DNA from: Chara braunii
Lineage: Eukaryota; Streptophyta; Charophyceae; Charales; Characeae
Direction of reading: 5' to 3'
Length of the DNA: 38,264 nucleotides
NCBI GenBank assembly: GCA_003427395.1
Contig: BFEA01000335.1
Span: forward strand, 1,097,531 to 1,135,794
The notes under the pieces were generated by a model. That model worked only from the letters and a program-made list of their open reading frames with translations. It searched no databases and had not been told where the DNA came from. A program made the position numbers and the translations under genes. This document shows, piece by piece, positions 21,500 to 30,729 of this stretch (within the stretch, counting starts at the first letter, position 1; every line of letters starts with the position of its first letter).

Positions 21500-21684
21500 T
21501 TGTGCCCGTTGGGAACCCGAAAGGAGTGGGGGGGGACTACTCAACTCAAGGCAGGGTGACTGGAGGCACTGGATAAGGCCCACAACGCAATTATTGCATG
21601 CAACGTTCGTTGGCCTTGGGTATAGGGGAGAAAAACTAATCGAGATGTCTAATAGCTGGTTCCTTCGAAGTTTCCCTCAGGATA
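21500..21684 (+). pseudogene. Fragment of nuclear LSU (26S/28S) rRNA, degenerate
   Basis: From tgggaacccgaaagg through cttgggtataggggagaaa, actaatcgag and tagctggttcc to gaagtttccctcaggata, the sequence follows the conserved order of eukaryotic cytoplasmic LSU rRNA in the region just before the well-known AGCTGGTTCCCTCCGAAGTTTCCCTC stretch. In between, aggcccacaacgcaattattgcatgcaa resembles the usual aagcccgcagcgatt-acgtgcaaa. Substitutions occur within otherwise invariant positions, and homology ends abruptly after ggata. This is therefore an isolated rRNA-derived fragment and not part of a functional rDNA unit. It reads on the + strand. Confidence 0.75.
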
Positions 21685-21876
21685 ACGCAGGTCGGTCGGG
21701 GAATTTTGCGACGCAGTTCTGGGACCGGACGCTACGACAAGGAGGGCTGGGAAGCGAGGCAAGAGAGGCAACGAGGCAAGAGGGTGAGTGGATTTGGACG
21801 GGGATTGCATGGGGATGCATTCGGAGATGGAGACGAGGGGGAATGGCTATGGCAAAAGTTGAAAGTGCGTACCTCG

Positions 21877-22431
21877 CTAATTTCTTGATGAAAATGGCGA
21901 GGGAAGAGAGTGGACCGGGATTTTGGCATGGTCCGCGTGCAGTAGTGGAGTTAGTTCTAGCGCTAGATTAGTAGAATGAGAGGTTGGTGAGAAAAGGGGT
22001 GTGCGGAGAGTGTTGGGGAGGAGAAATAAGGGGAGTGATAAAAGTGTATTTTTCCCATTCTTCGACGAAATCGGGCGAGTAAAGTTGCTCACTAAGGGTT
22101 TTAGTAGCTGCGAGTACGGATTTGTGGTTAGATTTCGCAGAAAATTAGTAAGATAATAGTTAGTGAGAAGGTTAGCAATGCGGAGATATGAAGGAGCGCA
22201 GGGAGAAGAGGGGGAGGAACAGGCATTGTGCTCAATGCTCGACAAGAATCGAACGAAGGAAGGGCTAAACCCAAGGTTTTGGGCTATGGCGAGCACAATG
22301 GCGTCAACAATTTTGTATTGGAGATGTAGAGTGAGAGTTGGAAAAGAAACAGAGTGTGCGAAAAGAATTGGGTGAAGAGGAAGAGAGCAAACGGTGGTGA
22401 AAACGGCTGATCTTGATCTCATCTTGACCAT
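21877..22431 (-). CDS. Unconfirmed 184-codon ORF, function unknown
   Basis: This is the longest ORF in the window that is not explained by a tandem repeat. It starts at an ATG near 22431, followed by MVKMRSRSAVFTTV. The product is rich in Leu, Ser, Pro and Asn. A moderately hydrophobic start gives a weak signal-peptide or membrane-helix impression. No motif, catalytic residue or family is recognisable. The upstream minus-strand sequence shows no clear promoter, and the downstream neighbour is the rRNA fragment on the other strand. It could be a lineage-specific gene, an exon, retroelement debris or chance. I consider chance or debris more likely. Confidence 0.2.
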   Translation of the reverse strand: MVKMRSRSAVFTTVCSLPLHPILFAHSVSFPTLTLHLQYKIVDAIVLAIAQNLGFSPSFVRFLSSIEHNACSSPSSPCAPSYLRIANLLTNYYLTNFLRNLTTNPYSQLLKPLVSNFTRPISSKNGKNTLLSLPLFLLPNTLRTPLFSPTSHSTNLALELTPLLHADHAKIPVHSLPSPFSSRN

Positions 22432-22574
22432 TTTTTTATCAGAGTGTCTGCATGCGGGTTTTGAAATATTGCATATCTTTTAGCAGGGTCAAGTTTCTCG
22501 TTAGGGTAGTGGCATAAGCGGCATGGGCAGCAGGAGTTGCGCCCAGAGGTAAAGTTCTTGTAGTAGTAGGAAGG

Positions 22575-22634
22575 GTGATGAATCTTCCTGTGTCCTAGGG
22601 GAAGATTCAATCTCGTTTTTTTTTTTTTTTTTTA
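22575..22634. repeat. Hairpin followed by a T run
   Basis: gaatcttcc (22580-22588) and ggaagattc (22600-22608) form a perfect 9-bp stem with an 11-base loop, and 19 T residues follow at 22616-22634. A related hairpin, gatgcatcttccc...ggggaagattcat, lies near 31471-31502 without the T run. On the minus strand the T run is a poly(A) that could mark the tail of a retroposed sequence. Confidence 0.55.
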
Positions 22635-23400
22635 CCCTGTTATGATCTATAAAGATTTACCGATTGGACTTGCCTGACAATGGTCGCCCTCTTTAAAGTG
22701 CGGGCGTTGTATAACTCATCATTGCAGGGCTTGTTGCACTCGTCAGGAAAGACGCCCAGTTCATTGTGAGGGCCGTATTCGTAACAGAAGGTTGTGTTGC
22801 CTGCCTCAGTACTCGTACCCATCAGGCTTGTTTTCACTCTAAATAATTGTGTTTCCTGTGGAAATCTGGAAGAATACGGAGGAGTCATGATCTGGCATTA
22901 ACCTGAGTACAGACGGAAAGAGAGCAGGTGGGTGCTTCCTCACAACCAAATCGAGTGAGCAGACACGACGGGGCTATGTTGGATTGTGAGGTCAACTCAC
23001 ATCTGACCATTCAGACTCGCGAAATAGCGGAGAAAGGAAGACAGTTCTGATGACAACTATGGGAGCAAGCGGTCACTTCGTGCATGTGTTTAATCAAGGA
23101 GGTTGAAGTCTTCGTAGGGTCAAGGCAATATATGGGCGGGTAATTTTGCACAAGACCGAGTGAGCAGAGGCAACAAGATGTGTGGATGCAGTGCACAAAC
23201 CGATTGATATTGCTATGTGCGGATGCTGTGTGTTGATGTGTGTTGCGGTACACTCTGAGATTTATTTAACAACCTGTGTTATTGTTGGACACCCCGATGT
23301 TGTTGATGTAGTCTTCAACAACGAACTGTTATGCTCCGCTACATAACTTAACTGTGATCTAGCTATGCACTTGCTCAGTAACATTGTGCTTGCGTTTGGC
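22635..23400. other. No gene recognised
   Basis: Mixed sequence with small minus-strand ORFs lacking domains. I see nothing I can name. Confidence 0.35.
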
Positions 23401-23610
23401 CTATGTCGAGCATTACTGTGTTTTGCACTGTATGTTGCTGAGTTCTGTTGTACTGCGCCGTAGAGCGAAACTTTGTTCTTTTTGCACTTCTGCTGCTGCA
23501 CAATGTTCACGGCACACGCGACCTACACTAAGTTCCTCTACGTTTGACCCACAGGTTAAATACAACACAGGAGGAGGGTGCTCTATTCAAATGCAATTTT
23601 TGTAGGCCGT
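23401..23610 (+). repeat. Dispersed repeat, copy 1 (matches ~33830-34010)
   Basis: Shared landmarks in the same order are gcattactg, a GC/TG-rich stretch with gctgcac, then tacgttt, an A-rich segment, acacagg-gag and gctctattc(a/g)aat. The divergence is considerable. Position and polyadenylation-like aataaa in the second copy are compatible with retroelement LTR ends, but no element boundaries are visible. Confidence 0.45.
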
Positions 23611-23720
23611 GTGGTGGCAGCCTGGTTAAAGGGAAAGGCGTCATGACTCGGGGAGGTAGCCGAACAACAAAAGGAGGGTACCATTGCAACTTGGAGGATC
23701 GTCTGAGGATAGATATTTAA

Positions 23721-24051
23721 CATACTGGTCATATTTCGACCATTATTGATGTGCCTGATTGCGATTCTGGTCAACCTGCTGCATTTAGGCTATCATTGCG
23801 GAACCCTAAGGCGATCCAAGAGTTCGAGGTCCTCTCACGCGAGTCTGAGCGCACCTCTCTTGTATCTAAGTGGCTCAATGTTTCCCTTTCTGCCCTTCTT
23901 ACTCTAAGTCTAGTCTGAGGTTACGAGAGGAAGGTGGCAGGCTGAATTGCTGCGTGTAGGAGCGCATCAAGACTATGTGGGGAGTCTGCCCATCGATTGC
24001 GGGAGCTCTGCTAGAACTCAGGAAGAGTTCTTGAGGCAGGGAACTGAGAGG
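23721..24051 (+). pseudogene. Coding-like fragment with a frameshift, ending at a donor-like site
   Basis: A 65-codon open run (23721-23915, no ATG at its start) includes DVPDCDSGQPAAFRLSL and NPKAIQEFEVL with a protein-like composition. It hits a stop, and coding character continues in the next frame for 46 codons (23914-24051) with DYVGSLPIDCGSSARTQEEF. That run ends at GAGAG|GTAAAC, a good plant splice-donor shape, followed by T-rich sequence typical of introns. I do not recognise the protein. It could be a decayed exon or retroelement remnant. The sequencing quality at the frame change cannot be judged. Confidence 0.25.
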
Positions 24052-24373
24052 TAAACCTTTGCTTCCTTCTATAAACCTAATTATAACCCCTATTTGTATA
24101 TCTTGCTACAGTTTGACTGCATGAATCCCATATCGACTTTGAATTTGACTTTGATGACACAATTCATAGTTAAGTAAAAGAATGTATGTGCAATTTTCAG
24201 TTTTTCTTTTGTTGTTTGACTGAAAGCGGATTGTAAAAAGGGTGGCATATGGGGAAAGGTGAGAGGAAAATGGTTTTGCTTATGTCTGACTGTGTCAACC
24301 AGAGGCTGGACATTGTACTAAGATGAACGACCTCGTGCTATGTTTATTTCGATTGCATGGAGGACAAACCAAA

Positions 24374-24740
24374 TTTCCATAAGTTTGGATGGTCTGGTTG
24401 CTCTAACTTATGAGGGCTGCATGTGTTTGATTTTCAGGGACCACGTAGATTTTCATAAGTTTGGATAACTTGGTTGCTTTGTTTAATTTCAGGTTTCTCA
24501 TGTTTTCTTGGTTTCTGAAAGAGTTGAGCATGTTTCATAAGTTTAGAGGACTCTAATTTTTTTTGTTTATTCTGAGGGAAGATCAAGCGGAGGGCTGGAC
24601 ATGTTTGCCTAAGTTTGGATGGGATGGTCTGGAGCCATGATATGTTGGAACCAGAAAGGGGTAAATTTTGACTATATTCTTATACTATTCTACTTACGAA
24701 TATGCTAGTCAAACATGTTTCCATAAGTTTGGATGGTCTG
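24374..24740 (+). repeat. Degenerate ~76-bp repeat around TTCATAAGTTTGGAT
   Basis: aagttt(g/a)ga(t/g) recurs at 24381, 24457, 24539, 24611 and 24725, usually preceded by ttt-c-ata or ttgcct and followed by ggtctgg or a variant. Spacings are 76, 82, 72 and 114 bp, so the array is decayed and has one insertion. Confidence 0.7.
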
Positions 24741-24992
24741 ACTATAGCTTATCACAAATTGAAGAGAGTATCAATTAAGAGTAAATTTGTGGTAAGAAGG
24801 GGTAGGCTAAACCTTGTTTCTAAGTTGAACGGTTCAGTCATATGCTGCCTCAAAAGACTAAGGTGCGGACAATTATATATAACTCGGATAATTTAGATAG
24901 TTAAGGGCGACTAAGTTGGACAACATAGTCACATGCCCAAGGAAGAAAAAAGTTGCGGTGTCGTATGTTTGTGTATATTCAATAGTTGAGGT

Positions 24993-25086
24993 AGACCATG
25001 AACTACTGTTTGATGGTCTGGCTTTACGCCCTATGTAAGCTGGGTATAAGGGACGAATCATTGAAAGACCATGAACTACTGTTTGA
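24993..25086 (+). repeat. Direct repeat of 21 bp, 73 bp apart
   Basis: agaccatgaactactgtttga at 24993-25013 is repeated exactly at 25066-25086. The spacing resembles the ~76-bp period of the array to the left, and the phrase ggtctgg follows the first copy, so this is probably the better-preserved edge of that array. Confidence 0.8.
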
Positions 25087-25299
25087 CGAGGTTTGAACTT
25101 CGGACTGGTGAGAGTACTTACCATTGTGGTTCGGTCTTGCATGTTGCTAAGTGAGATCTCTACCTAGTCTTAGTTTCAGGTTGACAGGTAGTTGCTTTAG
25201 TTGCTCGCCATGTGCTAGAGCTATAGGAGTTAGTTCAATTTCTGCATTTTTAGAGCTATTTTTTTTTTTACTTAGGTAGATTCTTGCATTTTCTGGGAT

Positions 25300-25910
25300 C
25301 ATTTATTATACTTGACTTTGTATAAATCTTGGTAAGCTACATTTTTTCCGGGAAGCGCTGCCGAAATTTCTGCAAATCCAATGAGTTGGTTAAATCTGAT
25401 TTTCGAAGTTCAACTTGTGTTTAAAGTTTGTATTTGACTTAGTAAGAATATGAAAAGTCTTCTTTTTCTAGGGGTAGTGCCGCCCAAATTTGTACTAGTT
25501 CAGGGAGTTCGACACAATTTGACTTTGAAAAGTCAAAATTATTTCAAATTTAATATTTAGCTTTGTATAAATTTTGAAAAGTTACTTTTCATAAGGGAAG
25601 CGCTGCCGAAATTTCTACAAATCTAAAAAGTTTGTTAAATTTTGTCTTGATAGAATTCAAGTTTTATGTTTGAGTTCATATCTTAGTCAGTATAAATATG
25701 AGAAGTCTACTTAACTAAAGGACATGTTGCCCAAATGTTTACTAATTCAGGACGTTAGACAAAATTTGACGTTTTAGAGTTAGAGATTATTTCAATTTTC
25801 ATATTTGAAGCTATAATATAAATTTTAAAAACACACTTTTCCTACGGGAAACGTTGCTGAACTTTTTCTAGTTTAAAGGAGTTAGACTGTGACAATTTTG
25901 ACGATCTACC
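25300..25910 (+). repeat. ~124-bp satellite with alternating A and B monomers
   Basis: A-type cores, gga(a)agcgctgccgaaattt, begin at 25351 and 25596, with a decayed form, ggaaacgttgctgaac, at 25847. B-type cores, ggggtagtgccgcccaaattt and ggacatgttgcccaaatg, begin at about 25471 and 25720. Steps are 120, 125, 124 and 127 bp, so the higher-order period is about 248 bp. Each monomer ends with a tttgtataaat or tataaatatg stretch, then a gaaaagtctact-type phrase. AT-rich sequence follows to about 26300. Alternating-dimer structure is a known satellite mode of evolution; a centromeric role cannot be inferred from five monomers. Confidence 0.85.
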
Positions 25911-26300
25911 CTAAATGACACGCGGTTAATGGAAGATCCAAAATTCGAGGTTTTCACTGCATCCCTACAAACAATGTCGTCGAAACTTTTACAAACAAAC
26001 TATGCAGGCTCATTATACAAACATAAAAAAACCAAACAGACAAAAAAAAAACGAATTGTTTTTTTAACAACACTTTAAAACCCTATTCGAAGTAGTTTTC
26101 GAATCTAAAAAAAAAAAATTCTGAATCCGTGTTTTTGTCAACATTTTCGTTATTCGTCCAAATACACCGGAACTGAATACAAATATACCCTAAAGCTTAT
26201 ACATATTAAAAATAATAATAATAATAGTTTAGAAAAATATGGCAGATTCAGCGAAAAATTCGTCAAAAATGAAACCACATATTAACCACCATTTTCCCGA
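25911..26300. other. AT-rich sequence, no gene
   Basis: Rich in A runs, including an (AAT)n-like stretch near 26210-26226. It is continuous with the satellite and may be decayed satellite or retroelement. No ORF. Confidence 0.45.
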
Positions 26301-27239
26301 ATAGGAGAGATGCTGTCAAAGATCTACCCTTCTTTGGTCACTTGCTGAGAGGTAGACTTAGGCTTAATTATCAGGAAGATTTTGAGAGAGAACGTGATAT
26401 GAAGATTATTGTCCATGCGCTTATAAATTTAGCCTTGACTTTGACATGCCTTATATTATAAGCCCTTCTTTGATCGATTCGATTCAAGATTGAGACTAGT
26501 TTCAGTTTGATCCCACGATGATCATCTTTGTTATCACTGATAACAGGTTAATTGTCGATTCGTCGGTTTACGACTCAACTCCAATCCACTCTTGCCACCC
26601 AGACTTTATTGAATGGTCACTTAACAAAGATACTGAGTATTTTATTTTGAGGAATTGCACAAAGAGTGAGGCTTGTATGGCTAAAGCGAGGGGTGTGAGC
26701 GCAAAGAATGGTTGAAGTTGACCCCATGTAGTGCATTGATTTTTGGTTGAATCTTTGATATAATTGTATGTATGTTTGTGGTTCAGACTCTGGATGTGAC
26801 TGCCGGTGATTACATACATATATCGTTGGAGGGAGTCTTATTGTAATTGTGAGAAGTGGTCGTCCCAGATTAATAACCCTTATATATAAATATATATGTG
26901 CCTTGAGTATCCACACGGCCTACTGTGACCGTGTGTAAGGGTCAAACAAGTTCTACGTTTGAGAGAAAAGGAAAAATCCACTTTTACCCTTTGGTTTTTA
27001 AAATTAATATGGTTGGACGTTGTAGTACGTGACAGTCGTCAAAGTCAAACCCCTTGATCTCTCTACAGACTCTGGATGATGGAGCTTGCCTCCAAGACCT
27101 CGAGAGATGACTGTCACACCAGGTATGAACCTGTGTACCACCAACTTTCCGTAGGGTGCAGAAGAAGGTGTGGTGATCAACCGCACTTGGCTGTTGTCAA
27201 GCGTCGAAAGATTAACTCCTCAAGGCGCGTGTCAGCCGA
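26301..27239. other. No gene recognised; one imperfect inverted repeat
   Basis: gtgacagtcgtc (27029-27040) and gatgactgtcac (27106-27117) are inverted with one mismatch and have inner atctctc/gagagat symmetry. Small ORFs elsewhere in the interval have no recognisable features. Confidence 0.4.
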
Positions 27240-27933
27240 CACTTGAGTGTCGAACACGACCCTCGATATCATCAAGGACTGCATGATTATGGGTACTACA
27301 TAGTATGCCATCATTGCGACTGTTTGCGCATGCTTGCATTGCTAGTCGATATGAAAAGGCCCTTCGACCGTGTGGTTTTATACTAAGTCTCGCGCGCGTC
27401 GCTCAACAAATTTCCTTGTCGGAAGGTTATGGGTCGGATACTAAAGGGACTACGAGTGTTGTTGTGTTGTTTGAGTGTGTTTTTAATTTTATGTTTTAAA
27501 GCGTGATGTAACGCGTGGTAAGTGGGATGCGTCGTAGTTGACAGATGACGAGTCGCACTTGGGACTTCAGCCCCCTAAGGCATCAGTTCACGTGCGGGTC
27601 CGATAGAGGTGTGAGACAGCACGTACCCCCTATGTTACAGCGTACAAGAAATGCCATCGGCTGACCAACCTCTGCGATTGCAACTAATTAACTTTTGTAT
27701 TGGATTGGTAGCTCGTCGGGGATATGCCCACCGAAGGGAGGTGACATCTCCTGCAGGTGGAGGTAAGTTGTACCTCTCGTAGGTCCTATCCTGTCGTAAG
27801 GGCTCGCGAGAGGTATGGTTGGCGCACTCGGTCGGAGCGGCTGCGGAAGCTCCATTCGTATCGTGATAGTGACCAACTCCTGCGTGACACGGCCGAGAGG
27901 GTCCCGCCCTGTGCGGGACCGATGCCCTCGACA
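27240..27933 (+). mobile_element. LTR-like block, copy B, with PBS after it
   Basis: This block is homologous along its length to 3133-3799, best from cctctgcgattgc (about 27669) through taagttgtacc and tatcctgtcgta to ctcgaca at 27927-27933. It terminates in CA as LTRs do. A tRNA-Asp primer site begins two bases later, which orients the element on the + strand and makes this a 5' LTR or its remains. An 8-bp hairpin (27900-27907/27913-27920, ggtcccgc/gcgggacc) sits just before the end, with a degenerate equivalent in copy A. The 5' boundary is inferred only from where the two copies stop resembling each other. Confidence 0.65.
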
Positions 27934-27935
27934 GG

Positions 27936-27953
27936 TGGCGCCGTTGCCAGGGA
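27936..27953 (+). mobile_element. Primer-binding site complementary to tRNA-Asp
   Basis: TGGCGCCGTTGCCAGGGA differs at one position from TGGCGCCGTTGCCGGGGA, the reverse complement of the 3' end of plant tRNA-Asp plus CCA. This primer site is characteristic of the Athila and Tat lineages of Ty3/gypsy elements. It lies two bases after the CA end of LTR-like copy B, a normal spacing. It is the strongest lineage clue in the window. Confidence 0.85.
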
Positions 27954-29260
27954 TGACGATTGTCTACCGTTGTCCCTAGTGAAATGACATTCGGGTTTGG
28001 GAATGTGAGAACTAGGCAAAATGAGAAGTCTTCCTTTAGATCTATATGGCTGATTACATGATACCTGAACTATTGATGGAAGGTGTCTTAAGACTCTTAG
28101 ATCCTTAGCGATCGAGCCTAGGTTAGAGGCAGGCTGATGATCCAGACAAAATGATCATTTCTGTTTTATTAATCAGATTAAGGTATTAAAGATAAAATGG
28201 TTAGTTGTTGGCAGTATTTGATAAAGTGTGAGTGAGGGTTGATTGTGCGAGTTAGTTTTGTTTGATGCAGTAAGGGTGGCTCGAGAGCAATAAGTATTCT
28301 GACTATGTGCTCACGTCGCCTGGTTAGTATGATGATAGTTGAAGTTAGTACCCCTTCTGACCCTGATAGTTGACGGGTTTTGACGATGCTTTGCATGTCA
28401 GATATGGCTAAGGTAGGGTGAGGCAGCATCAACATGGCTAAGCATGATTATTGTGGGAGTTGGCCCTATAAGGTACCTATTATGGCCATATAAGTCATCA
28501 GACTGGTCAAAACAACAACGTGGTACGCTTGCATTGGAATACGGTCCAGGATGAGTAAGAGAATCTTCCCCATTGCCAAAAGTTAAGAGCATAGAGCCTC
28601 CTTTTAGGTGGTATGTTGGAAGTTGTAGGAACTTCAAGGAGGAGTAGGCAAAAGGGGGCTAGCAAATATGTGAGCATGGACTGAGATCCTTGAGTCGGGT
28701 TTCTAAGCGGTTGTTCAAATTACATTGCCATGGAAGAGTGAGGTCTGCCTCGCGCGATGTGTTTGAACTAGGTGTATAAGGCAGCAGGTAAATGCAGTGA
28801 ACACTATGTTATGATCTCAATAGGAAAGGGCTACGAGAAGTGGTAGATCTGCATGACGCCTTTTCTGTAAAAGGGATACTTGATCCTAGGAGCAGTCGAA
28901 GTAACAGTGAAGAAGCTAACACTTAGACCATCCTGCTTACCTTCGACAAGGCAATGAGATGTAGGTGATGTTAGACCTTCACTTGAACCTTTCCAGGTTT
29001 GGACCAGCTACTCGAATCTGCGAAATTGGAGCTCAGGACTTGAGACTATTTTTCTGAGGGCATTTCTTTTGAGTTATATGTTGAACTCATCCATGTATGC
29101 CAAATCTTGTTTGAGCAAGAATGTTTAGTGTCTATTTAAGTGAGGCTATGTGCTTGACGTTGTTTTATCTAATCGTTATCCTTTTCAGGAATATTCACAT
29201 GGACTATTTATCTAAAGTACCTATTTGAGTTTATCAGTCTGTAATTCCGTGGTCAAGATA
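27954..29260 (+). mobile_element. Putative internal region behind the PBS, no intact ORF
   Basis: If copy B is a 5' LTR, gag should follow here on the + strand. No + strand ORF of note exists and no Gag or Pol motif is visible. The element is therefore degraded, non-autonomous with a long leader, or interrupted. The minus-strand ORFs at 28178-28435 and 28398-28637 have no recognisable features. Confidence 0.3.
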
Positions 29261-29268
29261 TAGAAGAC

Positions 29269-29285
29269 CCAGGTTAGAACCCTGG
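29269..29285 (+). other. tRNA T-arm-like hairpin, possible SINE box B
   Basis: ccagg-ttagaac-cctgg has the exact 5-bp stem and 7-base loop geometry of a tRNA T-arm, with loop TTAGAAC close to the canonical TTCGAAT. A full tRNA cannot be folded around it: the space to the left is too short for anticodon and D arms, and acceptor pairing fails. A tRNA-derived SINE or a tRNA relic is possible. Confidence 0.25.
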
Positions 29286-29952
29286 CAGTGGAACACCGTG
29301 ACGGGGGCAGATTGAGAGGACATCTCGAACAGAGTCGAGCCGGGGAATCGGATTGGTTATTTCCTCGTCAACAAATTTGATTTTATTATGCTTATAGTTT
29401 CGATTGCCCAACGCAACGGGGACGTCGCTTAATAGGGTCCGGAAAAAGTGTCGACCCGAACACCCTTACAAGGGTATTTGTGCACATTTTTACATCTCAC
29501 AGAAGATGCATTTTTTTACGATACTTAAGAGAGTGTACCATTTCTGCATAGCCATAATCAACCCTTAAGCGTTGGGAATGATGATTAGAGAGTGCGTGGG
29601 CGTGCACTTCGAGGGCACGCGTGAGTTCCAAGCAAACGTCCAGGTTATGTAATGTGAAATAGTCGTGTAAGCAACATCTGTGTCTAGCAGCGCAAGCTCG
29701 AAAAATGGCACGATGTTGGATAAGTATTGCGCACGCACAGAGTAAGTTTGCGTTGCGACCGACGTCCGACGACCGAACGTAAGGTTTAGTCATTGTAACT
29801 TTTTTGACTTGAAGCGGCATTAGGGTCAGCGTTGTGCAAAGCGTATGAGTTCCTAGGTTGACCATGTTTGGTCAACACTAGAAGTTGTCGGCGGCCTGGG
29901 AAAGGGTCGACGTAAGTAAGGGGTGGTATAGGTGGAAGCATGGGTTTTCCCG
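29286..29952. other. No gene recognised
   Basis: It contains a 122-codon minus-strand ORF (29497-29865), Cys/His/Leu-rich and without a recognisable domain or regular zinc-ligand spacing. I treat it as chance. Confidence 0.35.
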
Positions 29953-29997
29953 GTACCTAGGCCTACTGGCATAGGGATGGCCAGTAGGCCTAGGTAC
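29953..29997. repeat. 18-bp perfect hairpin
   Basis: gtacctaggcctactggc (29953-29970) and its exact reverse complement (29980-29997) flank a 9-base centre. The arm contains ggcctagg, a word that also occurs near 30022 and 34766. No T run follows, so a terminator role is not indicated. It may be a small foldback element or a precursor-like hairpin. Confidence 0.9.
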
Positions 29998-30362
29998 GAC
30001 CTTTACTGCAGTCCGACAGGCCTAGGCCTTAATCGAATGTCTTTATAACCAGGATTGGGCCTCTTACACTAGACTTGGGCGAAGTTGGGCCTAACCCTAC
30101 ATGTTACGACCTTGGGCTGATACTACGAAGATCCGAGGATAGAAGCCAGCAGCCAGCAACGAAGGAGTGGAGGAGCGTCGTGTGAAGAAAACTGAGGGGT
30201 TGATGGTCCTGCGGTACTATCCCCCTTAGTTTTGTTGAGGAGTCCGGCAGAGGGCCCGACGGGCAGGGCTGGAGGGAGACCGACAGGCTCCCTCTTTCTT
30301 CCCCGGTTTTTGGTCCCTCGTTCTCTAGTTCTATTTTATTTTATTTATTTATTTTATTTATT

Positions 30363-30517
30363 TAAACCACCAGTACTTGGCCTAGCTACCGGCGTGGAAA
30401 AAAAAAGAGTAGAAACATTTCTAGTCGGATGAATTTGAGCGCTCCTGTAGTAGCCCGTACGTTTCCTAAAATCATGGCGCGTTAACGGGCACGACTCTAG
30501 GAAGTACTGGTGGTTTA
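30363..30517. repeat. 16-bp perfect inverted repeat, 123 bp apart, with AT-rich outer flanks
   Basis: taaaccaccagtactt (30363-30378) is repeated as its reverse complement at 30502-30517. Both arms continue outwards into TTATTT/AAATAA-type sequence, so the symmetry extends weakly well beyond 16 bp. The structure resembles the ends of a small inverted-repeat element of about 200 bp. A related ccaccacaagtactggg word occurs at about 37741. Confidence 0.7.
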
Positions 30518-30572
30518 ATTTTATTATTATTTAATTTTTAAAGCTCGCGTCGCAATACCGGTACCGGCGCGG

Positions 30573-30637
30573 TACTTGCGGGCCTAGCTCAGAAGGTACA
30601 CCCACAAACTGTTGAACTACGTACCTAAGTTCGTAGC
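30573..30637 (+). other. Possible tRNA-like sequence with an A-box match
   Basis: cctagctcagaagg fits the tRNA A-box consensus, and the ends gcgggc and gcccg could pair, with aagttcgtag as a poor B-box. D-stem and anticodon-stem pairing are not convincing, and the total is too short. At best this is a decayed tRNA or SINE head. It lies about 95 bp before the U6-like copy. Confidence 0.15.
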
Positions 30638-30729
30638 CCGTTGGAAGCAGATGCGTGAAAGAAGTTCAATTTTGAATTACCTGGTCTTGGTCGGTCTGAC
30701 GATGATGCCGAGGTGTTTGCTAAAAAACA

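Noticed and set aside
22580-22634. Rho-independent-type terminator (hairpin plus T run)
   Set aside because: The setting is eukaryotic, the stem is AT-containing and unconnected to any transcript, and a poly(A) of a minus-strand retrocopy or a simple repeat is more likely.
3133-27933. The two LTR-like blocks as the two ends of one 24.8-kb element
   Set aside because: The PBS follows the right-hand block, not the left-hand one, both are in the same orientation, and they are strongly diverged. They are better seen as separate insertions.
29230-29300. A tRNA gene around the T-arm-like hairpin
   Set aside because: Only the T-arm folds. There is no room for D and anticodon arms and the acceptor ends do not pair.
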